Origin: Oegoconia quadripuncta
Lineage: Eukaryota > Arthropoda > Insecta > Lepidoptera > Autostichidae
Assembly (NCBI GenBank): GCA_949316235.1
Contig: OX438757.1
Span: 13,138,657-13,202,656 of the forward strand
Direction: 5' to 3'
Length of the DNA stretch: 64,000 nt
The notes under the pieces were generated by a model. The model did no database searches and was not told the origin of the DNA. It saw only the letters and a program-made list of their open reading frames with translations. Numbering within the stretch: the stretch's first letter is position 1; each line of letters opens with the position of its first letter. The translations under genes were made by a program, and so were the position numbers. This document shows positions 1 to 12,100 of the stretch, piece by piece.

Positions 1-842
1 GGATAAAAAGCAAAGTCATCGCTATTGGAACAAATAAAACTCAATACAGATTTTGATAGTGTAGTGAGATTTGAAAGTAATCGTTTTTATTAGATTGTTA
101 TCCAATTAATATAATACGCAAGTTTGAGTGTTTGTTTGTTGTTCAATCACGACGAAGCGACTGAACGGTGTTAGCTGAATTTTTGCACACAGATATAAAA
201 TGCTCTGGAAAATGACATATGATACTTTTTGATAAAAGGTTTTTATAGGGATAACTTACGAAAATTACTCTACTGTAAAGTGGACTCGGGCTAAGACGCG
301 AGTGGTGAGTTAGTAAAACCATATAATAGATGATATCAACAAGTTTTATTGGTAGAGATATTGCGAATATTATGATAGCGAATGCAGATGCGAACGCGAA
401 TATTTCAAAACCTAAAATGTGGATACACTATGAAAGGGTGCATAAAAAGAAACAAGACTCAATAAAAATTTTATTTCTCATACTGTTGCAATCGGACCTC
501 GCTAAGGATCCTAATTGATTCATAAGAATATAATTATTATTTGTCTTAGCGATTGAAATGGGACCTAGGTCGCGCCACGTGCCATTTCACCGCAATATAT
601 TCACATTGCAGGTTGCGAATGCAGATACTGAAGCGAATACCTAGCCATGCTAGGCAAGCAGGTTAACGATCGCAGACTTGGCGGGCTCCGCCAAAAACTG
701 CCTGTTACAGGAAGTCGCTAGGAGTGGAGGCCTATGTTTAAAAATGGACGTCCTCTGATTGATATGATGATAAATGTTTCGCCTTACTTATTATACAAGC
801 AGCACTGATCTGTAGCTCGTTTCAAACGGCGAATTTTTGCAG
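1..842. repeat. LTA4H intron/upstream stretch with repeat debris
   Basis: No LTA4H exon was recognised here. Positions about 120-320 resemble a dispersed repeat with a TTTGTTTGTTGYTCAATCACG motif, seen again as a foldback at 26340-26622. Positions about 625-775 carry an RTE-type LINE tail (gtggaggcctatgtt followed by tgatatgatga). The short ORF at 330-518 has no recognisable features. Confidence 0.5.
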
Positions 843-3800
843 GTCGCGAGTGTGGTCAGAGAAAGAAGAGGTCGAACGCAGCGCTTGGGAGTTCGCCGAA
901 ACTGAAAAATATCTTCAAGCTGCTGAGAAGCTTTGCGGGCCCTACGTTTGGACGGCGTATGACTTGCTAGTGCTGCCTCCATCGTTCCCTTACGGCGGGA
1001 TGGAGAACCCGTGTCTTACCTTCGTGACGCCGACGCTGCTGGTATGTTTTGGATAACGTTAGGAGCATACGCGTATTTCGCTCCTTAATTTTAAAAGTCT
1101 ATCTAGGTTACATCATTCTGTCGCTTGGAATGTTCACGATTTATAAATAACAGCGTGATATTTAAGGAGCTCTTAATATTAGAAGCATTTGAGTATTCGT
1201 GCGTTAATCAACCAATTCTAATGACATTTAATCGCTTAGTCAGGATACATAGACTTAAAATGATAGTAGAGAATGCTTTTTGCGTAAAAGAAAATGCTTT
1301 TGTGTAAAAGAAAATTTGGAAAATCCTCAAGGGGCAAAGGTTATATCTTCCAGATATACAAACTATGTGTGCAGTGGCGTGACCCACGCACGAGGCACAC
1401 CCCCCGACGTGACAGTCGTGTTCTCAACCCATCTGCGGCTAAAGTCTGATAATTTCCGTGCTTCGGTTTCTATAAGTCAAGAATGCCTTAAATTGAAAAT
1501 AGCACTGTGTGATTTCGGCACTCAAAGAGAATAGAACCAACCCGTCTCTTCCCGTGGATGTCGTAAAAGGCGACTAAGGGACTGTACACAAAAGAACATC
1601 TATAGGGTTGCACGTTTCAACGACGATGGGCTCACCCCTGTCACATGTGCATTGCTTTCATAAGGTGAGCCGTGGATTTGTTCCAATCATTAAAGTTTTA
1701 ATGTTTGGAACACCCAAACAGTTATGTGTGGGATATCTATGCCCACCCCATTTGGGTTAAAGGTCGTGACGTTATTAAGACGTATTAAATTGAAAATATC
1801 CGGGATCCGAAGCCGGGACTCGTATTGAAACGCCATTCATTGTCACTTTATTCTCATTAAAGACAATGTCACATGAGAAAAGATGTAACTTACAAAAAGA
1901 CAGCGTTGTTCACCCGCACAGATCAGACGATTGTAATAAAACACTGAGCGTCCAGTAATTAGTAGGTATTAGATTGTCCGTCCGTAGTGCACTATAAAAG
2001 AGAATCCCTCAAAAAAAAAAAACAATATCAAATATACGTTGGGCTAACTTATGCTTGAAATTATTAAAATGTTCTGTACTTTTAATTTGTGACGGTAAAT
2101 TATTAAAAAGTTGCTCTCCCTCGTAGGTGATCATTCGTTTGCCGTAGTTCGTTCAGATCTTTGGTAGTATGAAGTAGCTAGCCCGCCTTGTGGAGCGTTT
2201 AGACACAATATTAGTGTTTCATCTGATTATGTGTAGAATTAAAAATATGTTTTTAAGTCATACACGGCCATTGTTTTAAATCACTTGGAGTGTAACATGG
2301 TGTGACGGCATCAGCCATAGCGATTGCATAGATATACTGTTACTGGTGCGTAGTAATCATGATATTCTAGCTTCCGCCAGTGGTTTTGCCTGTGGGTAAT
2401 TGATTTATGCGCTCACCGACAGAGCCCTTAAGCTGCCAGAATTATCGCGGAAATAAAAGTTACTGGAACAAAGTTGGACTATTGTGCTTTTTCAATAAGT
2501 TTCCTGTTGATATACAAAATCTTTCAAAAAATTTAAAGATACTTTGAAACTTATTAAGAAAGCATATTATAAAATGTCAGACTATTTAGATGATAATCGT
2601 CCATGGACATAACCAGCTCATTCGCATGCCAGGTTATTTCACAATTAATAATGAAACATAAAAACCTGTTTTTAAAAGAGCTACCCCTCTAGTTTGTTGC
2701 TTGTTCTTTTCAGGGGAAACTTTGATAAAGTAGTTAAATGTAAAATCCGACAATTTTAAGTGTTCCCTGTGTACCTACAAAATAAAGCATTTTTTAACCG
2801 ACTTCAAAAAAGGAGGTGGTTCTGTATTCGGGGCGTATTTTTTTTTTTGAGGCAAAACTTGTCCTATTGAGTCTCTGTTTATTATTAATTTTATTAAGTT
2901 ACACGAACAACATTACATCAAACGATTAATAGCATAAATACACGTATCGTTTCTACCCTATATTAAATATAGGGTAGAAACGGATATAGACAAATTTTGT
3001 CTTTGTGTATTTTTTTTTATGTACAGCGGGTTCTTACTTGATCTCAATCACACCTGATGTTAAGTGAAGATGAGGTCGAAGCGTACTGACCCGGAAACCC
3101 CAACACATTTGGGGGACTGGCTATCTTATCTCTGACAAACCGAACACAACAATGCTATTAACATTGCTGCTTTAAAATACCCTACCACCAACCAAACCGA
3201 GTACTTAAAAATGAACCCCGCTGGGGATCGAACCCGCGACCTCCGAATCGTAAACCCAATGTTGTTTACATTGAGCCACGGAGGCGGTGTATACAACTGA
3301 CGATCGCACTATTTACCACAGGCAGGCGATCGAAGTCAAGCAGATGTGATAGTTCACGAGATAATGCACAGTTGGACCGGCAACCTCGTCACCAACAGGA
3401 ACTTCGAACACTTCTGGCTGAACGAAGGGTTCACGGTGTTCCTGGAGAGGAAGGTCGCTGCTTCGCTTATAGCTGATCCGGTTGAGGCTAAGAAGAGCAG
3501 AGACTTCCACAGTTTGCTAGGGCTGCAGGAGTTGAATGAAGCGGTAAGACTGAGTCACAGTCCTATTTGACGACCGATTGGTGTAGTGGATAGTGACCCC
3601 TGTCAGCGAAACCAACGGTTGCGGGTTCGAATCCCGCGACGGGTAAATGTTTGTGTGATGAATATGAACATTTATACCTGAGTCATGGATGTTTATATAA
3701 ATATTCATGTATGTTTATGCATTATCTAGTATCCATAGTACAAGCTTTGCTTAGTTTGGGACTAGATGATTGGTGTAAGTGTCCGAAATATTTATTTATT

Positions 3801-6800
3801 TATTTATTTTATTATTATTATTTATAAAATTAAAAATACTTGAATGCTTCGCCTTTTCATGAAGGGCCTGGCAGCTCTCAATGGCCTTGAGAACTATTGC
3901 CTTTTTTCTATTAAATACCCAATTTAGATATTTTAGAGTTTGTAAATTCAATGAAACAGATATAACTTTGATAAGGAATGACTGTTTTTCACGGGTTGGT
4001 GCTTGATCTCAATCACACTTGATGTTAAGTGACGATGAGGTCGAAGGTGGAAGCGTACTGACCCGGAAACCCCAACATATACATGTACTAGGGTTGTATT
4101 CACAGTGGTTCGATATTGGAAAAAAAATTTACTGCTTACCAAACAATGTAGACATTGAATTCGGTCCAATACCGAATCTATCGATCGGCAAATGTAGTCG
4201 AAGTTCGAAACTTCTCGAAACACTTCGAAAAATTACGACCTGTTTGGTGTAGTGGTTAGCAACTCTGACCACTATTCCAAAAGGTTGCGGGTTCGAATCC
4301 CGCTAGGGGCATATGTTTGTGTGATGAATACGGACATGTGTACCCGAGTTATGGATGTTTTCATTTATAATAAATATTTATTTACAAAAAAAAATGTATA
4401 TATATGTAGTATATCAACCATCTGGTATCCACAACACAAGCCTATAGTTGCTTACTGTGGAACTAGATGGTGCTGTGTGTAGGTCTAAGGATATTTATTT
4501 ATTTATTTCCAATATCGATTCATTGAGCCCCACGAACCGTAGCCTCTCTCTATACATAATCCTAAGATAGAAGCATGTTATTTTCTTCATACAAAAGGCG
4601 AGTAAGGCGACGCAAAAGTAACCAAAGTTATTTTGGACAGTGTGTCAGGGACTTACACGCGCGGTATCAGAGCGCGGGGTTATTTAACTTTGAAATGGTG
4701 ACCAAAAATTGAAGCAAATACTTCCTACCATGGGACAATTTCTTCCAAGATATTTTAGAAGAATCAAAACATTTAAAGAGTGACTATGCATTGCGGCGTC
4801 AAGACGCCTGGTCACCTGACCATAGTATACATGCTGGGTGGAGTCACTGAAATTTACATATGCAAATAAATGTTTGCTGTTTCCCCTCCTTCAAATTTTT
4901 TTAATTCTGGAGCTATCAAAGAAATAAAGATATCGATCAAGATTAACCACTACCGTCCTTTTGATATTTACGACGTCAGTACCACCACTTAAGCCTCGGG
5001 CGGCGCGTGCGCAAAGGGTTTTTAAATTACTGGGTCACAGATATTAGGTCTTTACATATGAAATTGCCGTTTTGTATGAAAAAATTTGAATGAATTTTTT
5101 TCATGTATTTTTTATTTGTATTAATCGAAGTAATCAGTAATCACCCATGCAATCAATGCATCTTTGCTAACGCAGTGGCAGTTTATTGATGCCCTTATTA
5201 AAGAAATCAGCTGGACGGGAGGCAACAAATTCTTCAAATGCATTTTGTACTGCCTCTCGGGTATTGAATTTTTTTCCTGCCAAGAAGTTATCCAAATTCT
5301 GGAAAAAGTAGTAGTCTGTAGGCGCAAGGTCTGGTGAGTAGGGAAGATGACGGAGAGCTTCCAACCCCAGTTCTTGCAACCGTCTGCTGTGCAGTATGAG
5401 GTCGCGTGTTGTCGTGCAGGAGCAGCGGCGAGGAGCGATTGACCAATGCTGGTTGGAGATGTGCCAGCTTCTCCATCATTGTGTTCAGTTCTTCACAGTA
5501 CACATCTGCAGTAATGCTCATCCCGTTTGGTAGAAAGCTGTGATGAATCACACCGGCGCTAGACCACCAAACAGTGACCATCACTTTTCTAGGGGTAAGT
5601 TTTCGTTTAGGGCATGGTTTAGGTGCTGAACCAGGATCCAACCAACTTACTGAGCACTTGCGGTTATCAAACAGAATCCATTTTTCATCGCAGGTAACAA
5701 TGCGGTTCAAAATTCCTTCATTTGTGTGTCTGTTGAGCAGTGCAAGGCACGTTTCGACGCGTACTTCGCGCTGCCGATCATTGTGTTCGTGGGGCACCCA
5801 TTTGTCAAGCTTTTTTACCTTGACGCAAATGGACCAATATTGTTTTGACGCTAACGTCGAAAGCTGCTGCCAATTCAGCCGTAGATTGTGTATCATCAGC
5901 TTCCACAATCGCCTTTAATTCGTCATTGTCGACCAGTCTTCGGACGACCGCGAGGTTCATTTTTCAGGTCGAAATTCCCAGAACGGAAGCGAGCAAACCA
6001 ATAACAGGTGGTGCGTTGGTTTGTAGTGTTAGCTCCGTAAACGTCGTTGATGTTGCGTGCCGCTTGTGCCGCATTGCTGCCACGACGGTACTGATATTCT
6101 ATAATTACTCGAATTTTTAACGTATCCATGATGACGAAAAAGATTGAAATGCGATGAAAATGTAACATTAATCAATAAACAAATGACTACTTTTGGGAAA
6201 AAGAATTCCATGTTTTTAAAATAAAATTAATATGAAATTATAATTCTTAGCCAAACAAAAATTATTTTGATTTGAAATGGCTAGTACTGCAGAACGGCAA
6301 TGTCATAGGTAAAGACCTATTAATTACTCTCTAAGCTCACCCAGTACCTGTCAGAAATATTTCTCATGTAGCAAATAAATAAATAAATCAATCAAGTACA
6401 CTTTATTGCACAAACATTCTACAATGCACTTCATAAATAATGCTTAAAAAAAATAATAATTGTACAACCAGGCGGTCTTATCGCTATTAAGCGATTTCTA
6501 CCACACAACCGTTTCTGTGGTCCAAAAAATTTTGGGGCCTAAGGTAGCGTAAAGTGAACCCGCTTACTTTCTGTTGATCCTGGCTAACAGGAGATGCAGT
6601 AGGTGGGTGAGGAGGTGGGTCAGCATATGAGAGCAAATGTGCTTGCATTCCAAATTGTGTTTACTTTAGAACACGGGGAAAGATTCGAAAATCGATCAAG
6701 CCAACCAATCAAGAGAAAAATTAATAAATCACGTGGTGGGTTTGAGCTTTCAGGTTAACCAGATGGGCGCGGTCAGCCAACTGACCCAACTAGTGCCCAA

Positions 6801-8715
6801 CCTGGAGGGCATACACCCAGACGACTCCTTCTCCAGAGTCCCATATGAGAAAGGCTCACTGTTCCTTCGATATCTAGAAGACCTCCTAGGAGGGCCCGGT
6901 AAGTTAGCCAGCTAACTTGTGGTACGTTGTAGGTGAATGACCTGGGAGTAAGCAGTTCGATGACAAAGCTGGTTGTGAATCTAGAGGGGACGCATCCTGA
7001 CGACGCTTTCTCGACCGTGCCATATGAGAAGGGGTCACTGTTCTTGAGATATATGGAGGATTTATTCGGCGGCCCGGGTGAGGAAATTATGTTTACAACT
7101 TTAGACGATCTGTTTGGTGTAGTAGTTAGAAACTCTTGACTGCTATACCAAAAGGTCGCGGGTTCGAATCCCGCTAATGAATGCATGTTTTAAACCTTTA
7201 CTGTTTTAAGAGCAGTTGAATAAATAAATTTAAAAACTCATTGGTAGTACTGGAAATCGCACCCGGACCTCCCAAATTGGGAGACCCCGTTTTAACCGCT
7301 GAGACGCCGACGCTCTACTTTTTTTTAACTTTTACTGTTCGCTTGAAACAAATATTTCGGACACTTTCACCAAGCAGCTAGTCCTAAACTAAGATAGATA
7401 GATAAAAAGTTTATTGCATAAACTGGCACACATACAAGAGAGAAACATGAACAAATAAGAAAAGAACTAAGCAAAGATTGTGCTATGGATGAAATGTTAT
7501 TAATATTAATCCGTTTACGTAAACGTCACCACTTTGTACAGTTTGTGATAAACCAGATGACGCTTTACACTTTTTGTTGGAGTGTGACCGGGGTGCAGAT
7601 ATTAGAGAACGACTATTAATTAAATCATTGGATCTATGCAATGGACAGCTCAATGTTGTACTGGCTGATTTGTTGGTATGTCGTATTAATTAAATAAAGA
7701 AATTAGCTAAATAATCAATATTTCAAAATGTTTTATTACAGCTGTTTTCGATGACTTCCTCCGGTCCTATCTGAATCACTTCCAGAGGAAGTCCCTAGAC
7801 ACGGATGACTTCAAGGAATATTTGCTCAACTACTTCAAAGACTCCGACAAACTAGACCAAATTGATTGGGACGCCTGGCTTTATAGAAGCGGCATGCCAC
7901 CGATTATTCCCGAGTAAGTAAACAACCTATAAAATCGTAAATTGTATGTTTATTTTGTTTATTGGTCTGTGATCATTCATGATGGATAGCTACTGAATGG
8001 ATGTTGATGGTGTTCACAGACTTAATTTAATTAATCCAGACCTAATTTAATAGTCCACAGTTATATTAAATTAGGTCTGGATTAATATTTAGGCTATATT
8101 TTGAAAAACAAACCAAAATAATAATATACTCTGTGAACTGTGACCCCTCAGGTCCCCAAATTCACGCTTGGAGAGTTTCTAAAACATATTTTTAAATACA
8201 AACATATTAAAAAAATCAGAGACTTAACATAAAACTCACAAAATAATTTCCTATTTTTCAGCTACGATACATCTATGACTAAAGCAGTCACCGCTCTCCT
8301 GTCTAAGATAGAAAGCGACAACGCAACGCTTTCCTACAACGATGTAAAAGCCTTCACGCCGCATCAAGTCATCAACTTGCTCCAGGAACTAATCGACCGT
8401 CCGGCTCTACCACTAGACAAGTTACGCGTCCTTGGCGAGGAATACAAAATATCTGACAGCAACAATTCTGAATTAACCTACAGGTGGCTAAGGTTATGCG
8501 TGAGAAGTAGAGACATAGAGAAGCTACCAGAAATATTCAATTTCTTAAACCATCAGGGCCGCATGAAATATGTGAGACCGATTTATAGAGATCTATACGC
8601 CTGGGAGAGTGTTAGGAGGCAAACGATAGATAATTTCTTGAAGAATGAAGCTTACATGATGCATGTGTCTGCTTATACTTTGCGAAAGGATTTGCATCTC
8701 GCGGAATTTGCCTAA
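843..8715 (+). CDS. LTA4H: Leukotriene A4 hydrolase / aminopeptidase, 5'-truncated by window
   Basis: M1-family zinc aminopeptidase, cytosolic; the vertebrate enzyme also opens the LTA4 epoxide. Exons read from splice sites and phase: 843-1041, 3322-3543, then 6754-6898 or 6933-7077, then 7742-7913 and 8262-8715 (stop TAA). N-terminal exons lie upstream of the window. Visible motifs: GGMEN substrate-binding motif near 994-1008; zinc site HEIMH (His at 3355 and 3367, Glu at 3358) with the third ligand Glu at 3424, i.e. HEXXH-X18-E; VPYEKG containing the proton-donor Tyr; C-terminal QGRMKY matching the Arg/Lys that bind the substrate carboxylate. An AATAAA lies at 8820-8825. The final exon aligns along its length with the family's helical C-terminal domain. 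Introns carry SINEs and a dead mariner. Family assignment is strong; whether the insect enzyme acts on leukotrienes or only peptides cannot be read from sequence. Confidence 0.93.
1042..3321. repeat. LTA4H intron with dispersed repeats
   Basis: No coding exon seen. About 1525-1770 is a dispersed repeat (cgtaaaaggcgactaaggga; caacgacgatgggctcaccc) found in reverse orientation at 25680-25990. A 34-bp near-perfect palindrome centred near 2965 (gtttctaccctatat and its complement) and a tRNA-derived SINE at 3003-3286 lie near the 3' end. The left arm of the first giant inverted repeat begins at 2584. Confidence 0.55.
3003..3286 (-). repeat. tRNA-derived SINE (family S2)
   Basis: Minus-strand element with a tRNA-like head: A box tggctcaatgt and a perfect B box ggttcgatccc, then a body ending in tgattgagatcaagt and a poly-T/A tract. 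Copied inversely at 12965-13248. Other copies: 28425-28590, 46268-46380, 57996-58265, 61838-61998 and 63180-63515. Confidence 0.8.
3575..3835 (+). repeat. tRNA-derived SINE (family S1)
   Basis: tRNA-like head gaccgattggtgtagtgg with B box gggttcgaatccc, then a body with atgaatatgaacatttatac, ctagatgattggtgtaagtg and an (atttattt)n tail. Related copies: 4236-4510 and 42835-42960, plus partial ones at 7107-7190, 20226-20256 and 61681-61735. It is a SINE and not a tRNA gene, since the anticodon arm is not tRNA-like and the body is attached. The inverted-repeat copy is at 12416-12676. Confidence 0.8.
4236..4510 (+). repeat. tRNA-derived SINE (family S1)
   Basis: Head tttggtgtagtggttagcaa with B box gggttcgaatcccgc, the same body as the copy at 3575 and a tatttatttatttattt tail. 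It is preceded at about 3990-4080 by a fragment of family S2 (cctgatgttaagtgaagatgag-type sequence). The inverted copy is at 11741-12015. Confidence 0.8.
5047..6317 (-). mobile_element. Degenerate cecropia-type mariner (left arm)
   Basis: 1,271-bp element flanked by TA (5045-5046 and 6318-6319) with TIRs beginning ggtctttacatatgaaattg and ggtctttacctatgacattg. The minus-strand transposase is split: an N-terminal HTH piece from about 6126, a catalytic piece (5288-5908) with CDEKWI and LLHDN, and a C-terminal piece (5167-5379) with [13 protein letters not shown], separated by frameshifts and ending in early stops. Sequence resembles the Hsmar1/SETMAR type. Non-functional, lying in an LTA4H intron. 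Confidence 0.88.
6754..6898 (+). CDS. LTA4H: LTA4H alternative exon copy A (145 nt)
   Basis: Encodes 48 codons plus one nucleotide (entry phase 0, exit phase 1), starting VNQMGAVSQ and ending LEDLLGGP. It carries the catalytic VPYEKG motif. Acceptor is ctttcag at 6747-6753 and donor is GTAAGT at 6899. The next exon (6933-7077) has the same length, phases and motif, and the gap between them is only 34 nt. Using both would shift the frame, so only one can be in a functional mRNA. Splicing of the pair is inferred, not seen. Confidence 0.85.
6933..7077 (+). CDS. LTA4H: LTA4H alternative exon copy B (145 nt)
   Basis: Second of two tandem exons: 48 codons plus one nucleotide, starting VNDLGVSSS and ending MEDLFGGP. 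It is intact and keeps [12 protein letters not shown]. Acceptor is acgttgtag at 6924-6932 with a weak pyrimidine tract; donor is GTGAGG at 7078. Differences from copy A cluster in the first two thirds, while the catalytic stretch is conserved, which argues that both have been under selection. The downstream exon at 7742 (phase 1) accepts either. The inverted copy of this exon in the right arm is cut short at 9187. Confidence 0.83.
7078..7741. repeat. LTA4H intron: SINE head and LINE fragment
   Basis: About 7107-7190 is a family S1 SINE head (tttggtgtagtagttag, gggttcgaatccc). About 7350-7410 is an S1 tail. About 7530-7694 is an open stretch reading [17 protein letters not shown], like the Cys/His tail after the reverse transcriptase of non-LTR retrotransposons. 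No exon seen. Confidence 0.55.
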
Positions 8716-9015
8716 GAGTTTGATGTATTTTTACAATAGTTGTAATATTTTAATCAGCTGCCTGAAACAATGGACCTGACGTAGATAGATACGAAATCAA
8801 TTTATATTATTCTGTTTATAATAAATATTTTTGAAAAATACGCTTTTTAATAATAACACTACAGTTTTTTTGTTAAACAATGGTTATTAACATATTTTTA
8901 TTATTTAATTAATACAAATATATTTATGTAATGGTAGGTTTTTTTTTTGTAATCACACGATGTCAATTAAAGATGGGACCGAAGGAGGAAGTGCGCTTTA
9001 TTTTACTCTAGGTTT

Positions 9016-9186
9016 TTAACCAATTAGATTAGTTTTGTAGAAAGCTCGACTTTGGGCTGCCAGCTGCCGCATGGCGGTTGTATAGGAAGTCACAACACTG
9101 ACGTAGGTGGTGGAGTGCCATTCAAGAACAAAGTCTGGACCAAATAAGTTTCGTGACAAGAAGACGATGCCTTTGCGCAAATCGGC
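9016..9186 (-). CDS. Orphan C-terminal exon of an unrecognised gene
   Basis: On the minus strand 56 codons (starting [13 protein letters not shown], ending YKTNLIG) run to a stop at 9016-9018, followed about 15 nt later by AATAAA (plus-strand tttatt at about 8996-9001). The residue composition looks like real protein and includes aromatic and hydrophobic patches ([11 protein letters not shown]). The upstream part is replaced by the right arm of the inverted repeat. I do not recognise the family. It could be the true 3' end of a gene convergent with LTA4H whose remainder was displaced by the rearrangement, or a chance ORF. Confidence 0.4.
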   Translation of the reverse strand, partial: ADLRKGIVFLSRNLFGPDFVLEWHSTTYVSVVTSYTTAMRQLAAQSRAFYKTNLIG

Positions 9187-12100
9187 TAAATCCTCCATAT
9201 ATCTCAAGAACAGTGACCCCTTCTCATATGGCACGGTCGAGAAAGCGTCGTCAGGATGCGTCCCCTCTAGATTCACAACCAGCTTTGTCATCGAACTGCT
9301 TACTCCCAGGTCATTCACCTACAACGTACCACAAGTTAGCTGGCTAACTTACCGGGCCCTCCTAGGAGGTCTTCTAGATATCGAAGGAACAGTGAGCCTT
9401 TCTCATATGGGACTCTGGAGAAGGAGTCGTCTGGGTGTATGCCCTCCAGGTTGGGCACTAGTTGGGTCAGTTGGCTGACCGCGCCCATCTGGTTAACCTG
9501 AAAGCTCAAACCCACCACGTGATTTATTAATTTTTCTCTTGATTGGTTGGCTTGATCGATTTTCGAATCTTTCCCCGTGTTCTAAAGTAAACACAATTTG
9601 GAATGCAAGCACATTTGCTCTCATATGCTGACCCACCTCCTCACCCACCTACTGCATCTCCTGTTAGCCAGGATCAACAGAAAGTAAGCGGGTTCACTTT
9701 ACGCTACCTTAGGCCCCAAAATTTTTTGGACCACAGAAACGGTTGTGTGGTAGAAATCGCTTAATAGCGATAAGACCGCCTGGTTGTACAATTATTATTT
9801 TTTTTAAGCATTATTTATGAAGTGCATTGTAGAATGTTTGTGCAATAAAGTGTACTTGATTGATTTATTTATTTATTTGCTACATGAGAAATATTTCTGA
9901 CAGGTACTGGGTGAGCTTAGAGAGTAATTAATAGGTCTTTACCTATGACATTGCCGTTCTGCAGTACTAGCCATTTCAAATCAAAATAATTTTTGTTTGG
10001 CTAAGAATTATAATTTCATATTAATTTTATTTTAAAAACATGGAATTCTTTTTCCCAAAAGTAGTCATTTGTTTATTGATTAATGTTACATTTTCATCGC
10101 ATTTCAATCTTTTTCGTCATCATGGATACGTTAAAAATTCGAGTAATTATAGAATATCAGTACCGTCGTGGCAGCAATGCGGCACAAGCGGCACGCAACA
10201 TCAACGACGTTTACGGAGCTAACACTACAAACCAACGCACCACCTGTTATTGGTTTGCTCGCTTCCGTTCTGGGAATTTCGACCTGAAAAATGAACCTCG
10301 CGGTCGTCCGAAGACTGGTCGACAATGACGAATTAAAGGCGATTGTGGAAGCTGATGATACACAATCTACGGCTGAATTGGCAGCAGCTTTCGACGTTAG
10401 CGTCAAAACAATATTGGTCCATTTGCGTCAAGGTAAAAAAGCTTGACAAATGGGTGCCCCACGAACACAATGATCGGCAGCGCGAAGTACGCGTCGAAAC
10501 GTGCCTTGCACTGCTCAACAGACACACAAATGAAGGAATTTTGAACCGCATTGTTACCTGCGATGAAAAATGGATTCTGTTTGATAACCGCAAGTGCTCA
10601 GTAAGTTGGTTGGATCCTGGTTCAGCACCTAAACCATGCCCTAAACGAAAACTTACCCCTAGAAAAGTGATGGTCACTGTTTGGTGGTCTAGCGCCGGTG
10701 TGATTCATCACAGCTTTCTACCAAACGGGATGAGCATTACTGCAGATGTGTACTGTGAAGAACTGAACACAATGATGGAGAAGCTGGCACATCTCCAACC
10801 AGCATTGGTCAATCGCTCCTCGCCGCTGCTCCTGCACGACAACACGCGACCTCATACTGCACAGCAGACGGTTGCAAGAACTGGGGTTGGAAGCTCTCCG
10901 TCATCTTCCCTACTCACCAGACCTTGCGCCTACAGACTACTACTTTTTCCAGAATTTGGATAACTTCTTGGCAGGAAAAAAATTCAATACCCGAGAGGCA
11001 GTACAAAATGCATTTGAAGAATTTGTTGCCTCCCGTCCAGCTGATTTCTTTAATAAGGGCATCAATAAACTGCCACTGCGTTAGCAAAGATGCATTGATT
11101 GCATGGGTGATTACTGATTACTTCGATTAATACAAATAAAAAATACATGAAAAAAATTCATTCAAATTTTTTCATACAAAACGGCAATTTCATATGTAAA
11201 GACCTAATATCTGTGACCCAGTAATTTAAAAACCCTTTGCGCACGCGCCGCCCGAGGCTTAAGTGGTGGTACTGACGTCGTAAATATCAAAAGGACGGTA
11301 GTGGTTAATCTTGATCGATATCTTTATTTCTTTGATAGCTCCAGAATTAAAAAAATTTGAAGGAGGGGAAACAGCAAACATTTATTTGCATATGTAAATT
11401 TCAGTGACTCCACCCAGCATGTATACTATGGTCAGGTGACCAGGCGTCTTGACGCCGCAATGCATAGTCACTCTTTAAATGTTTTGATTCTTCTAAAATA
11501 TCTTGGAAGAAATTGTCCCATGGTAGGAAGTATTTGCTTCAATTTTTGGTCACCATTTCAAAGTTAAATAACCCCGCGCTCTGATACCGCGCGTGTAAGT
11601 CCCTGACACACTGTCCAAAATAACTTTGGTTACTTTTGCGTCGCCTTACTCGCCTTTTGTATGAAGAAAATAACATGCTTCTATCTTAGGATTATGTATA
11701 GAGAGAGGCTACGGTTCGTGGGGCTCAATGAATCGATATTGGAAATAAATAAATAAATATCCTTAGACCTACACACAGCACCATCTAGTTCCACAGTAAG
11801 CAACTATAGGCTTGTGTTGTGGATACCAGATGGTTGATATACTACATATATATACATTTTTTTTTGTAAATAAATATTTATTATAAATGAAAACATCCAT
11901 AACTCGGGTACACATGTCCGTATTCATCACACAAACATATGCCCCTAGCGGGATTCGAACCCGCAACCTTTTGGAATAGTGGTCAGAGTTGCTAACCACT
12001 ACACCAAACAGGTCGTAATTTTTCGAAGTGTTTCGAGAAGTTTCGAACTTCGACTACATTTGCCGATCGATAGATTCGGTATTGGACCGAATTCAATGTC

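Larger units (their letters stand above)
2584..7064 (+). repeat. Giant inverted repeat 1, left arm (4,481 bp)
   Basis: Reverse complement of 9187-13667; coordinates of paired bases sum to 16251. All shared ORFs have identical translations and I found no mismatch in the stretches compared. The arm contains LTA4H exon 3322-3543, a SINE cluster, a cecropia-type mariner relic, exon 6754-6898 and all but the last 13 nt of exon 6933-7077. The 2,122-bp spacer 7065-9186 contains the two last LTA4H exons. The left arm is the ancestral copy, since LTA4H is collinear through it. Confidence 0.93.

Noticed and set aside
3590..3650. Possible tRNA gene (B box and tRNA-like start)
   Set aside because: tRNA-like head of a SINE: body attached, repeated several times in the window, no convincing anticodon arm. 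The same applies to 4240, 12970, 57996 and 63450.
10343..10963. 206-aa ORF as a new gene
   Set aside because: Catalytic fragment of the dead mariner, identical to 5288-5908 on the other arm; frameshifted before and after.
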